Assembly: GCA_934203205.1 (NCBI GenBank) | Contig: CAKPYV010000040.1 | Span: 1-22,012, forward strand | Reading direction: 5' to 3' | Length of the DNA: 22,012 nt | DNA from: an uncultured Anaerovibrio sp. | GTDB taxonomy: Bacteria > Bacillota > Negativicutes > Selenomonadales > Selenomonadaceae | Shown here: in pieces, positions 14,813-22,012 of the stretch | How the letters are laid out: every line of letters begins with the position of its first letter | How positions within the stretch are numbered: position 1 is the stretch's first letter | Translations under genes and position numbers: made by a program | Notes under the pieces: generated by a model | Seen by the model: only the letters and a program-made list of their open reading frames with translations | What the model was told of the DNA's origin: nothing | The model's database searches: none

Positions 14813-15520
14813 TTAGTCTACAGGACGGATGCCGGTTTTGCCAGTGAATTTGTGATAATCTCCCCCATTATGGCGATTTATCAGCTCAGCAAAAACCTCC
14901 TCTGGCTTGATATTATGATAAGCCAGCAATACCAGACAGTGATACCAAAGATCTCCCATCTCATAAATAATTTCTTCCTTGTTAAGATTCTTGGAGGCAA
15001 TAACTGTCTCTACAGCTTCCTCTCCCACCTTTTTCAGAATCTTATCCTGGCCCTTTTCAAAAAGGTAATTGGTATATGAGCCTTCCTTGGGATTTAACTG
15101 ACGATCCTTAATAACATCGTACAGTTCGTTAAGAATACCAGCCAAGGCATATTTATCTGGCTCAGGCTGATCTACCACAGCCAGAGCCTTGTCATTTGGT
15201 ATAAGCCGACGACCGCTAAAGCAGGAATAGGTTCCTGTATGACAGGCACCAGAACCCTGCTGATGGACGATAACCAGAATAGTATCCCCATCACAGTCAT
15301 AATACATATCCTTAACCTGCTGCATATTGCCGGAGGTTGCACCCTTGTTCCATAGCTCCTGACGGCTGCGGCTCCAGAACCAGGTAGTACCTGTTTCCAA
15401 AGTTTTCTCCAGAGACTCCTTGTTCATATAGGCCAACATCAAAACCTGGCCATTTTCCTCCTGCACCACTGCTGGTACAAGACCTTTTTCATCAAATTTA
15501 ATCATTGAAATATCCAGCAT
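14813..15520 (-). CDS. hisIE: Bifunctional phosphoribosyl-AMP cyclohydrolase / phosphoribosyl-ATP pyrophosphatase
   Basis: A 235-residue fusion catalysing the second and third steps of histidine biosynthesis. The N-terminal HisI domain carries WFWSRSRQELWNKGATSGN and the metal-binding CDGD and CHTGTYSCF motifs. The C-terminal HisE domain carries the GEEAVETVIASKN and YEMGDLWYH motifs of the pyrophosphatase fold. Its ATG overlaps the hisF stop by one base (TGATG), with GGAGG ten bases upstream inside hisF. It is the last gene of the operon and is followed by the shared terminator. Confidence 0.96.
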   Translation of the reverse strand: MLDISMIKFDEKGLVPAVVQEENGQVLMLAYMNKESLEKTLETGTTWFWSRSRQELWNKGATSGNMQQVKDMYYDCDGDTILVIVHQQGSGACHTGTYSCFSGRRLIPNDKALAVVDQPEPDKYALAGILNELYDVIKDRQLNPKEGSYTNYLFEKGQDKILKKVGEEAVETVIASKNLNKEEIIYEMGDLWYHCLVLLAYHNIKPEEVFAELINRHNGGDYHKFTGKTGIRPVD

Positions 15521-16278
15521 CAGAATCTAACCTCCACTCCTCTGGATTTGAGATATTCCTTTACCTGACGCACTGTATACTGACCATAATGGAAAACAGA
15601 GGCTGCCAAAACAGCATCAGCCTTGCCCTCTGTCAGTACATCATAAAAATGCTCCATAGTACCTGCACCGCCAGAAGCAATCACAGGTACATTTACAGCC
15701 TCTGACACAGCTCTGGTAAGAGGTATATCATAACCATCCTTAGTACCATCAGCATCCATGCTGGTAAGCAGAATTTCTCCTGCCCCCAGCTCTGTTGCCT
15801 TTTTTACCCATTCAATAACATCCAGGCCGGTAGGTGTTCTACCGCCATTAACATAAACCTCCCAGCTATTTTCCCCATTGCGACGGGCATCTACAGCCAG
15901 AACAATACATTGACGGCCAAATTTTTCCGCACCCTGACGAATCAGGTCGGGATTTTTTACGGCTGCTGTATTTACAGAGGTTTTATCCGCTCCTGCCTTT
16001 AGCATTCTTCGCATATCCTCTGTAGTGCGGATACCGCCACCAATGGTAAAGGGAATAAATACCTGAGAGGCACAGTCCCTTGCCACCTGTACTATGGTGT
16101 CACGCTGTTCATTGGAGGCTGTAATATCCAAAAATACCAGCTCGTCACAGCGCTCCAAATCATAGCGGTGAGCCAGCTCTACTGGATCACCTGCATCCCG
16201 CAGCCCTACAAAATTGGTTCCCTTAACTACCCGGCCATTTTTTACGTCCAGGCAAGGAATAATACGCTTGGTATACAT
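15520..16278 (-). CDS. hisF: Imidazole glycerol phosphate synthase cyclase subunit HisF
   Basis: A 252-residue beta/alpha barrel that joins ammonia from HisH to PRFAR, giving imidazole glycerol phosphate and AICAR. The two catalytic aspartates are present: D11 in IIPCLDVKNGRVVKG and D130 in LAVDARRNG. Phosphate-binding loops TIGGGIRT and ASGGAGTMEHF are intact. Length is standard. Its ATG overlaps the hisA stop by one base (TAATG), so translation is coupled within the operon. Confidence 0.97.
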   Translation of the reverse strand: MYTKRIIPCLDVKNGRVVKGTNFVGLRDAGDPVELAHRYDLERCDELVFLDITASNEQRDTIVQVARDCASQVFIPFTIGGGIRTTEDMRRMLKAGADKTSVNTAAVKNPDLIRQGAEKFGRQCIVLAVDARRNGENSWEVYVNGGRTPTGLDVIEWVKKATELGAGEILLTSMDADGTKDGYDIPLTRAVSEAVNVPVIASGGAGTMEHFYDVLTEGKADAVLAASVFHYGQYTVRQVKEYLKSRGVEVRF

Positions 16279-17009
16279 TACTGTGCCTCCTCTACTAAGG
16301 CCATTGCCTCCTGAAGATTCAGACTGCCAGTATAAATGGATTTGCCCACAATCACACCCTCAATGCCATCCTTTTCATATGGCAGCAGGGCCTTAATGTC
16401 CTCCAGAGATTTCACACCGCCGGAGGCCACCACCTTTACTCCGCTTTCTCTAGCCAGTTTAGCTGTGGCTTCTACATTTACCCCTGACAAGGTGCCATCT
16501 CTGGAAATATCTGTGTAAATAATGGTTTTTACCCCGGCTGCCGCCATTTTTTTTGCCAGCTCTACTACCTCCACATTGCCAGATACACCCCAGCCATCTA
16601 CAGCCACAATGCCATCCTTGGCATCAATGCCTACTACAATACGGTCACCGTATTTATCACAGGCCTCCTTCACCAGCTCCGGATTTTGGACTGCCACAGA
16701 GCCAAGAATTACTCTCCTTACCCCCAAGGCCAGAACTTCATCAATATTCTCCATAGTCCGGATGCCCCCACCCAGCTCTACTGGAATACTCACACTAGCA
16801 ATAATTCTCTTAACCACTTCAAGGTTCTGAGATTTGCCGGCTAAAGCTCCGTCCAAGTCAACCAGATGCAGGAATTTTCCGCCCTGCTGCTGCCATTTTA
16901 CAGCCATATCCTCTGGTTTATCACTAAATACTGTTTCTTGAGCAAAATCTCCTTTGAACAAGCGGACACATTTGCCACCACGAATATCTATTGCAGGAAA
17001 AATTACCAT
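16278..17009 (-). CDS. hisA: Phosphoribosylformimino-AICAR ribotide isomerase HisA
   Basis: A 243-residue beta/alpha barrel that isomerises ProFAR to PRFAR. Catalytic aspartates D8 (FPAIDIRGGKCVRL) and D129 (VVGIDAKDG) are present, as are the phosphate-binding ELGGGIRT and ASGGVKS loops. GGGAG lies upstream of the ATG. The start follows hisH by 29 bp. Length and motifs fit a dedicated HisA rather than the dual-function PriA, which is an actinobacterial enzyme. Confidence 0.97.
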   Translation of the reverse strand: MVIFPAIDIRGGKCVRLFKGDFAQETVFSDKPEDMAVKWQQQGGKFLHLVDLDGALAGKSQNLEVVKRIIASVSIPVELGGGIRTMENIDEVLALGVRRVILGSVAVQNPELVKEACDKYGDRIVVGIDAKDGIVAVDGWGVSGNVEVVELAKKMAAAGVKTIIYTDISRDGTLSGVNVEATAKLARESGVKVVASGGVKSLEDIKALLPYEKDGIEGVIVGKSIYTGSLNLQEAMALVEEAQ

Positions 17010-17038
17010 ATTTTACTCTCCCATCAGAAGCCAATAAT

Positions 17039-17644
17039 TTACATTTCAATAAAGTTTTTCAAAACCTGCAGTCCCACATCACCGGATTTTTCGGGATGGA
17101 ACTGGGTTGCCATTACATTATCCTTGGCCACAGCAGCAGTCAGCTTTTCGCCATATTCCGTAGTGGCTGTAATAATACTTGCATCCTCCGGTACACAATG
17201 GTAGCTGTGCACAAAATAAAAATATGGATGCTCCCCCAAATGGGCAAATAAAGGATGGTTCGGCTGGCTAAAGGTTACAGAATTCCAGCCCATATGAGGA
17301 ACCTTCAAGCCAGGTGCCTGAATTTTTCGCACCATACCCTTTAAAATTCCCAAGCCCTTGGCCTCTGGAGATTCCTCACTGCCCTCAAAGAGAATCTGCT
17401 CACCTATGCAAATTCCCAGCAAAGGCGTACCCTTGGCAATACATTCCCTAATAGTTGGAATCAACCCTGTTGCTTCCAAATTGCTCATGCATTCTCCAAA
17501 ATCTCCAACTCCCGGCAATACCAGCTTATCTGCTTTGGCAATCAATTCCTTATCACCAGTAATTACTACATCTGTGGCAAACTGCATTAATGCCTTTTCT
17601 ACGCTAAACAGATTGCCTACTCCATAATCTATAACTGCAATCAT
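17039..17644 (-). CDS. hisH: Imidazole glycerol phosphate synthase glutaminase subunit HisH
   Basis: A 201-residue class I glutamine amidotransferase that supplies ammonia to HisF. The catalytic triad is visible: C79 in LLGICIGEQ, then H183 and E185 in QFHPEKSG. The N terminus IAVIDYGVGNLFSVEKAL is typical. I start at ATG 17642-17644, preceded by GGAG; an in-frame extension to 17689 overlaps hisB and has no ribosome site. It follows hisB by 13 bp. Confidence 0.96.
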   Translation of the reverse strand: MIAVIDYGVGNLFSVEKALMQFATDVVITGDKELIAKADKLVLPGVGDFGECMSNLEATGLIPTIRECIAKGTPLLGICIGEQILFEGSEESPEAKGLGILKGMVRKIQAPGLKVPHMGWNSVTFSQPNHPLFAHLGEHPYFYFVHSYHCVPEDASIITATTEYGEKLTAAVAKDNVMATQFHPEKSGDVGLQVLKNFIEM

Positions 17645-17657
17645 CTTTTTTCTCCTA

Positions 17658-18257
17658 TTACAGCAGGCCCTTGGTGGAAGGAATCTCATTGGCTGTTTCC
17701 TGATTAATGGCTACAGCCTGATGCAGCGCTCTACCCAGTGCCTTGAAAATCGCCTCCACCTTATGATGAGAATTGGTACCATACATAATCTTCACATGGA
17801 GGGTAATGCCTGCATTAAAGGCAAAGGCCCGCAGAAATTCCTCTGTCAGCTCTGTATCGTATTGACCAATCATAGGCGCCATATCTCCACCAGCATCATA
17901 AACCAGATATGGCCGGCCACTTATGTCCAAAGATACCATAGCCAGAGTTTCATCCATAGGCAGGAAAAAGGTGCCGTAACGGGTAATTCCCCGCTTATCC
18001 CCCAGGGCTTTGCTTACAGCCTGCCCCAGGGCAATACCAATATCCTCTACAGTATGATGTCCATCTACCTGAATATCTCCCTCACAATTTACAACCAAAT
18101 CAAATCTGCCGTGAGCACCAAAAAGATTCAGCATATGGTCAAAAAAGCCAATGCCTGTAGAGATATCGGTTCTGCCCTTGCCATCCAAATCAATTGTTAG
18201 ATCCACTGAGGTTTCCTTGGTTTCACGAATAATATTACTGCTTCTAGACTGCTCCAC
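17658..18257 (-). CDS. hisB: Imidazoleglycerol-phosphate dehydratase HisB
   Basis: A monofunctional, manganese-dependent dehydratase, without the phosphatase domain fused to it in enterobacteria. Metal-binding histidine motifs are FFDHMLNLFGAHG, GHHTVEDIGIALG and SHHKVEAIFKALGRAL. Three in-frame GTG codons are possible starts (18269, 18266, 18257). AAGGTGGTGG, close to a full Shine-Dalgarno, covers the first two and stands six bases before the third, so I choose 18257, giving 199 residues. This is near the usual family length. The hisC stop lies 20 bp upstream. Confidence 0.93.
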   Translation of the reverse strand: MEQSRSSNIIRETKETSVDLTIDLDGKGRTDISTGIGFFDHMLNLFGAHGRFDLVVNCEGDIQVDGHHTVEDIGIALGQAVSKALGDKRGITRYGTFFLPMDETLAMVSLDISGRPYLVYDAGGDMAPMIGQYDTELTEEFLRAFAFNAGITLHVKIMYGTNSHHKVEAIFKALGRALHQAVAINQETANEIPSTKGLL

Positions 18258-18277
18258 AGCTGCCACCACCTTACAAA

Positions 18278-19357
18278 TTACTGATTTGCTTCCGCAAAGC
18301 TTTTTATAGCATCAAAAACCTGATCATTTTCCTGTCTGGTGCCCATGGAAATTCTCAGGCAATTTTCCAGTCCAGGAGCAGAACCAAAGCTGCGGACGCC
18401 AATACTCATATTAACCAGCTCTTCGTTAAGAGGAACAGCCTTCTCATATTTTACCAAGATAAAGTTGGTCTGAGATGGATATACCTTAAAGTCTGGCAAG
18501 GAAGCATACAGCTCTGACATACGGTTTCTCTCAGCAATCATCTGCTGAATTCTTGGTACATATTCATCCCGCATCTGGAAAACAGTATCTGCTGTTACCA
18601 AAGTCAGCACATCCATATGATATGGCATAAAGGTTTTGGCTACCATAGCAATAACCTCCGCATCCCCTAAAAGATAACCACAGCGAATGGCTGCCAGGCC
18701 GTAGGCCTTGGAGAAGGTTCTGGCTACTAACAGCTTAGGATACTTCTTCAAAAGAGATGCAGCAGACTGGCCATAAAACTCCACATAAGCCTCGTCAATC
18801 AGCAGGGCACAGCTGGTATGCTGGGCAATGTTTTCTATATCTTCCAAGGACAAGGCATTGCCGGTTGGATTGTTAGGATTGCAAACCACAGCCAAAGATG
18901 CCTTGGAATCATTTACCTTCTGAATAAACTCCCGCACATTCAGGCTGTAATCCTCTTTATTCAATTCTACCACCACAGACCGGGCCTCGGCAGCCTTGGC
19001 ATATATATGATACATAGAGAAGGATGGCTGTGGATAAACCACAGTCAGATTTCTACCACCAAAGGCAAAAAACAGCTTCTCAATGATTTCACTGGAGCCA
19101 TTGCCAATAAGGACATTTTCCTTTTGCAGTCCATAATTATCAGCAATGGACTCCATGAGCTGCTCCAAATCCTCATTAGGGTAACGGTTAAAGGCTACAC
19201 GGCTTAAACGGCCCATCACCCTGTCCTCCACCATAGGCGGCAGGTTCATACCACATTCATTGGCATTTACCTTAACCTTCCACTCTCTTTCCACCACATC
19301 ATAGGAGGGCATATCCCCTAATTTGCTTCTATATCTAAGTTTTTTTACTCTGGTCAT
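18278..19357 (-). CDS. hisC: Histidinol-phosphate aminotransferase HisC
   Basis: A 359-residue PLP enzyme converting imidazole acetol phosphate and glutamate to histidinol phosphate. PLP-site features are CNPNNPTG (159-166), D188 and Y191 in LLIDEAYVEF, and the Schiff-base lysine K217 in RTFSKAYGLAAIRCGY. Its ATG has a modest AGGG ribosome site. The gene lies 39 bp after hisD. Placement in the operon supports HisC over other class I/II aminotransferases. Confidence 0.95.
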   Translation of the reverse strand: MTRVKKLRYRSKLGDMPSYDVVEREWKVKVNANECGMNLPPMVEDRVMGRLSRVAFNRYPNEDLEQLMESIADNYGLQKENVLIGNGSSEIIEKLFFAFGGRNLTVVYPQPSFSMYHIYAKAAEARSVVVELNKEDYSLNVREFIQKVNDSKASLAVVCNPNNPTGNALSLEDIENIAQHTSCALLIDEAYVEFYGQSAASLLKKYPKLLVARTFSKAYGLAAIRCGYLLGDAEVIAMVAKTFMPYHMDVLTLVTADTVFQMRDEYVPRIQQMIAERNRMSELYASLPDFKVYPSQTNFILVKYEKAVPLNEELVNMSIGVRSFGSAPGLENCLRISMGTRQENDQVFDAIKSFAEANQ

Positions 19358-19396
19358 TTTATCCCTACTCTCTATACTAGTAGTTTTATAACGGCA

Positions 19397-20734
19397 TCAA
19401 AGCTTTCTTAGCTTTACAGCGTTAGCATGGGCCTGCAATCCCTCTGCCTCCGCCAAGCGGATTACATCATCGCTAACAGCATCCAGCTGTTCCTGAGTAT
19501 AGGAAATAATGCTGGTGCGCTTCATAAAGGTTTCTACATTAAGAACAGAATAATATCTGGCTGTACCACCAGTAGGCAGTACGTGATTTGGCCCTGCAAA
19601 ATAATCTCCTAAAGGCTCTGGAGAATATGCTCCCAGGAATACAGCACCAGCATGACGAATATATGGCAGCAGCTGGAATGGCTGCTCAGTCAGTACCTCC
19701 ATATGCTCTGGTGCAGAAACATTAGCCAGCTCTACAGCCTGCATAATATCCTCTGTTATAATAATCATACCATTCCTGTCCAGTGAAGCTCTGGTAATTT
19801 CTTCTCTTGGCAATACCTTCAGCTGCTTCTCTGCCTCCACAGCTACCTTTTCAGCCAGCTCAGGGCTATCAGTAATTACAATACTGGAGGCCAGCATATC
19901 ATGTTCAGCCTGACTTAGCATATCCGCGGCAGTATAAGCAGGATCTGCGGTCTTATCTGCCACAATAAGAATTTCACTAGGGCCAGCCAGCATATCAATA
20001 TCGCAGTGGCCATAAACAGCCTTTTTGGCCAAGGTAACAAAAATGTTGCCAGGACCAGTAATCTTATCTACTCTAGGAATGGTTTCCGTACCAAAGGCCA
20101 TAGCAGCAATAGCCTGAGCACCACCGATTTTAAATATTTTGGACACACCGGCTTCCTTAGCAGCTACCAATACATATGGATTGATTTTGCCATTCTTTGG
20201 TGGCACCATCATAATAATTTCTTTTACACCGGCTACTACGGCTGGCATAGCATTCATAATTACAGAAGAAGGATAAGCTGCTGTACCTCCTGGCACGTAA
20301 ATACCAACTCTATCCAAAGGTATTACGGACTGACCTAAAATAGAGCCCTTGTCTCGATAAGTCATCCAGGAATTAGGCTTCTGCTCCTGATGATAACGGC
20401 GTACATTCTCGGCAGCTTTGCGGAGAGATTCTACAACTGCTGGATCTGCCTCCTGATAGGCAGCCTCATATTCAGCCTCAGTAACTACAAATTCCTCTGG
20501 CGTAAATTCAGTTCTATCAATCAGCTTGGTATATTTAATAACTGCCTCGTCACCATTGCGACGTACATCTCCAACGATTCTATCCACAATTTCAGCTGCG
20601 GTGAGATCTGCACCAAAAAGTTTTTTATTAGCTTCCCGAATGCGAGGATTCAATTCAACCTGATCAAAGGCTGGCTTCTTCAACAATTTTTCTACAGCTT
20701 CCAGACCCATATCCTTTACATTGATTATTCTCAT
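19397..20734 (-). CDS. hisD: Histidinol dehydrogenase HisD
   Basis: A 445-residue zinc enzyme oxidising histidinol to histidine with two NAD+. Expected residues are visible: zinc ligands Q275 and H278 (SQAEHDMLAS), D377 (LGDYFAGPNHVLPTGG) and H436 (QAHANAVKL), and the catalytic pair E343-H344 in SAPEHMEV. Length is close to that of other bacterial HisD proteins. Its ATG overlaps the hisG stop in ATGA, a classical coupling arrangement. Confidence 0.96.
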   Translation of the reverse strand: MRIINVKDMGLEAVEKLLKKPAFDQVELNPRIREANKKLFGADLTAAEIVDRIVGDVRRNGDEAVIKYTKLIDRTEFTPEEFVVTEAEYEAAYQEADPAVVESLRKAAENVRRYHQEQKPNSWMTYRDKGSILGQSVIPLDRVGIYVPGGTAAYPSSVIMNAMPAVVAGVKEIIMMVPPKNGKINPYVLVAAKEAGVSKIFKIGGAQAIAAMAFGTETIPRVDKITGPGNIFVTLAKKAVYGHCDIDMLAGPSEILIVADKTADPAYTAADMLSQAEHDMLASSIVITDSPELAEKVAVEAEKQLKVLPREEITRASLDRNGMIIITEDIMQAVELANVSAPEHMEVLTEQPFQLLPYIRHAGAVFLGAYSPEPLGDYFAGPNHVLPTGGTARYYSVLNVETFMKRTSIISYTQEQLDAVSDDVIRLAEAEGLQAHANAVKLRKL

Positions 20735-21402
20735 TTCTTTTCCTCCTCTGCCATAGCCAAAATCTGCTTCAAATCCTCAGTAAGCTGGTTGATTCTATCA
20801 AATTTTAGTTTAAAGCTAACTCTATTGCAAATCAATCTTGCTGTAGCATCCATTATATAGGCAATTTCCTCCAGATTGTTTTCCTTCAAGGTGGTGCCAG
20901 TTTCTACTATATCCACAATGCTCTCTGATAGGCCTACAATAGGTCCCAGCTCAATGGAGCCGTTCAGCTTGATATATTCCATCTGCATACCCTTGCTGTT
21001 AAAAAATTTCTCTGCAATATGAGGGAATTTGGTGGCCACTCTAGTATGAGCGTAATCTGTCAGTTTTTCCCGCTTACAGGCCTTGTTTACAGCCATCATC
21101 AAATGGCAGCGGCCAAAGCCCAGATCCAACAGCTCGTAAACATCCATACCGGACTCAGTTAAAACATCTTTGCCGATGATGCCAATGTCAGCTGCACCAT
21201 ATTCCACATAGGTTGGTACATCTGCTGTCTTGCTAATGATAAATCTGATTTTTTTCTCCTCATTAGTAATAACCAGCTTACGAGATTTTTCGTTAAGATC
21301 CTGAGCTGTATAACCTGCCTTGGCCAGCAAATCAGCGGAAATGCCAAACAGCTTTCCTTTAGGCAGGGCAATTGTAATGTAATCCATATTATCAGAAGTC
21401 AT
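20731..21402 (-). CDS. hisG: ATP phosphoribosyltransferase, short form (HisG_S)
   Basis: A 223-residue enzyme of the first, committed step, joining ATP and PRPP. It begins ITIALPKGKLFGISADLLAKAG and ends soon after the catalytic core, so it lacks the C-terminal regulatory domain of long HisG. Short HisG proteins of this type normally need HisZ for activity and histidine feedback. No hisZ lies next to it. The ATG is preceded by GGAGG with a seven-base spacing. It is the first gene of the operon, about 60 to 100 bp downstream of the two predicted promoters. Confidence 0.95.
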   Translation of the reverse strand: MTSDNMDYITIALPKGKLFGISADLLAKAGYTAQDLNEKSRKLVITNEEKKIRFIISKTADVPTYVEYGAADIGIIGKDVLTESGMDVYELLDLGFGRCHLMMAVNKACKREKLTDYAHTRVATKFPHIAEKFFNSKGMQMEYIKLNGSIELGPIVGLSESIVDIVETGTTLKENNLEEIAYIMDATARLICNRVSFKLKFDRINQLTEDLKQILAMAEEEKK

Positions 21403-21463
21403 GGGTACGCCTCCATTGTAAATATCTTTCGTTCTTTACTCCATTAAAGTGCTAACGAATAAT

Positions 21464-21492
21464 ATACTAACATAGTATGTTCCATTAGTCAA
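21464..21492 (-). promoter_or_regulatory. Proximal his promoter (P2) with embedded palindrome
   Basis: On the minus strand TTGACT (21487-21492) and TAGTAT (21464-21469) are 17 bp apart. The spacer contains AACATAGTATGTT (21469-21481), a perfect 13-bp palindrome reaching the edge of the -10, and is also flanked by ACTAA/TTAGT. A repressor bound here would block P2. Confidence 0.55.
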
Positions 21493-21508
21493 TACTTTGT
21501 TGGAATTA

Positions 21509-21537
21509 ATGATAATGCCAAAACACAATTCAGTCAA
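21509..21537 (-). promoter_or_regulatory. Distal his promoter (P1)
   Basis: On the minus strand TTGACT (21532-21537) and TATCAT (21509-21514) are 17 bp apart, each one mismatch from consensus. This is the better of the two promoters upstream of hisG. There is no T-box leader in the 186 bp before hisG. Confidence 0.75.
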
Positions 21538-21545
21538 GTTATAAG

Positions 21546-21563
21546 TGAACTTAATAAAGTTCA
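21546..21563. promoter_or_regulatory. Inverted repeat upstream of the his P1 promoter
   Basis: TGAACTT and AAGTTCA flank AATA, an exact seven-base inverted repeat eight bases upstream of the P1 -35 box. Its position fits an activator or repressor site. No named regulator could be assigned. Confidence 0.4.
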
Positions 21564-21588
21564 TAGCTCTAATTACCATATAGATAGC

Positions 21589-21620
21589 AAAAAAGGCACC
21601 AGATAAACCTGATGCCTTTA
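21589..21620 (-). terminator. Terminator of the rRNA-tRNA operon
   Basis: On the minus strand AAGGCATCAG pairs with CTGGTGCCTT (one G-U pair) and the structure ends in TTTTTT. It lies ten bases after the encoded CCA end of tRNA-Ser. Confidence 0.9.
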
Positions 21621-21629
21621 CTTACGAAA

Positions 21630-21718
21630 TGGCGGAGCAGAGAGGATTCGAACCTCCGCAGCCTTGCGACCCTAACGATTTAGCAAACCGTCCTCTTCAG
21701 CCTCTTGAGTACTGCTCC
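21630..21718 (-). tRNA. tRNA-Ser(GCT)
   Basis: The minus strand gives an acceptor stem GGAGCAG/CTGCTCC, anticodon GCT in GGTTTGCTAAATC, a long variable arm (GGGTCGCAAGGC) typical of class II tRNA-Ser, the GGTTCGAATCC T-loop region, discriminator G and an encoded CCA. It reads AGC/AGU codons. Confidence 0.96.
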
Positions 21719-21729
21719 GTATGAAATTT

Positions 21730-21805
<76 letters not shown>

Positions 21806-21811
21806 AAAATA

Positions 21812-21888
21812 TGGGGCGATCGGTGGGGATCGAACCCACGCATGCTGGAGCCACAATCCAGTGTGTTAACCACTTCACCACGACCGCC
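21812..21888 (-). tRNA. tRNA-His(GTG)
   Basis: The minus strand gives anticodon GTG in GGATTGTGGCTCC and T-arm GTGGGTTCGATCCCCAC. The acceptor GCGGTCG/CGATCGC is extended by the extra G(-1) opposite C73 that marks tRNA-His, and CCA is encoded. Length is 77 nt including G(-1). Confidence 0.96.
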
Positions 21889-21895
21889 ATATTGA

Positions 21896-21923
21896 GCTTC
21901 TATAAACCATAGCCTATAGAAGC
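21896..21923 (-). repeat. Spacer hairpin between 5S rRNA and tRNA-His
   Basis: GCTTCTATA and TATAGAAGC form a nine-base perfect stem with a ten-base loop. No U-run follows, so it is more likely a transcript processing or spacing element than a terminator. Confidence 0.6.
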
Positions 21924-21929
21924 TATGAA

Positions 21930-22012
21930 CCGGCGACTTCTTATCCTCCCAGGCCGTCTCCAGCCAAGTACTTTCAGCGTTTATGTGCTTAACTACTGTG
22001 TTCGGAATGGGA
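21930..22012 (-). rRNA. rrf: 5S ribosomal RNA, 3' part, cut by the window edge
   Basis: Read on the minus strand, the sequence from the right edge contains the conserved 5S segments CCCATTCCGAACACAGTAG, TAAGC, TACTTGGCTGGAGACGGCC and TGGGAGGATAAG, ending near GTCGCCGG. The 5' part lies beyond the window. The exact 3' end is approximate. It is followed by tRNA-His, tRNA-Trp and tRNA-Ser, a common end of a Firmicutes rRNA operon. Confidence 0.92.

Noticed and set aside
21403..21588. T-box or other histidine-sensing riboswitch before hisG
   Set aside because: No T-box sequence (AGGGTGG-type), antiterminator or terminator pair is visible, and the gap is short. The region reads as promoters and operators.

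Overview
The window reads as a chromosomal stretch from an anaerobic Firmicute, most likely a diderm Negativicutes (Selenomonadales-like) bacterium. That placement is inference from gene families and synteny: a short-form HisG, the conserved radical SAM / DUF2344 / rng block, a superoxide reductase, and an [FeFe] hydrogenase with a Tat signal. I could not run a phylogeny. Base composition looks moderate and even, coding density is high, and nearly every gene is on the minus strand. The one protein-coding exception is the tatA-tatC pair. No insertion sequences, CRISPR arrays, phage genes or broken genes were seen.

Layout on the minus strand, from right to left in transcription order. (1) 21630-22012: the tail of an rRNA operon, with a 5S gene cut by the window edge followed by tRNA-His, tRNA-Trp and tRNA-Ser and a terminator. 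(2) 14813-21402: a compact histidine operon, hisG-hisD-hisC-hisB-hisH-hisA-hisF-hisIE, with two good tandem promoters and two palindromes upstream. It lacks hisZ and a histidinol-phosphatase gene. (3) 6201-14773: a hydrogen-metabolism island. It holds the H-cluster maturases hydE-hydG-hydF, a Tat-exported [FeFe] hydrogenase, a four-cluster HybA-like ferredoxin with a C-terminal membrane anchor, and a HybB/NrfD-type membrane subunit. tatA and tatC diverge from hydE on the plus strand. (4) 5554-5931: a monocistronic superoxide reductase. (5) 170-5377: rodA, a B12-type radical SAM protein, a DUF2344 protein and RNase G, followed at 1-169 by what is probably the promoter and leader of rplU (L21), lying outside the window.

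How it works together: HydE, HydG and HydF build the diiron site of the H-cluster in the cytoplasm. The folded hydrogenase carries a perfect twin-arginine motif (SRRKFLK), so it can leave only through the Tat system encoded next door. Its likely partners are the ferredoxin, which has no signal of its own, and the polytopic HybB-like protein. Together they would form an outward-facing H2:quinone oxidoreductase. The arrangement resembles the HybA/HybB module of [NiFe] hydrogenase-2, but with an [FeFe] catalytic subunit. This is the most interesting system in the window. Its novelty cannot be judged without a database search. The histidine operon and the rodA-rng block are ordinary housekeeping regions, apart from the missing hisZ, several conspicuous inverted repeats and an uncharacterised radical SAM pair.
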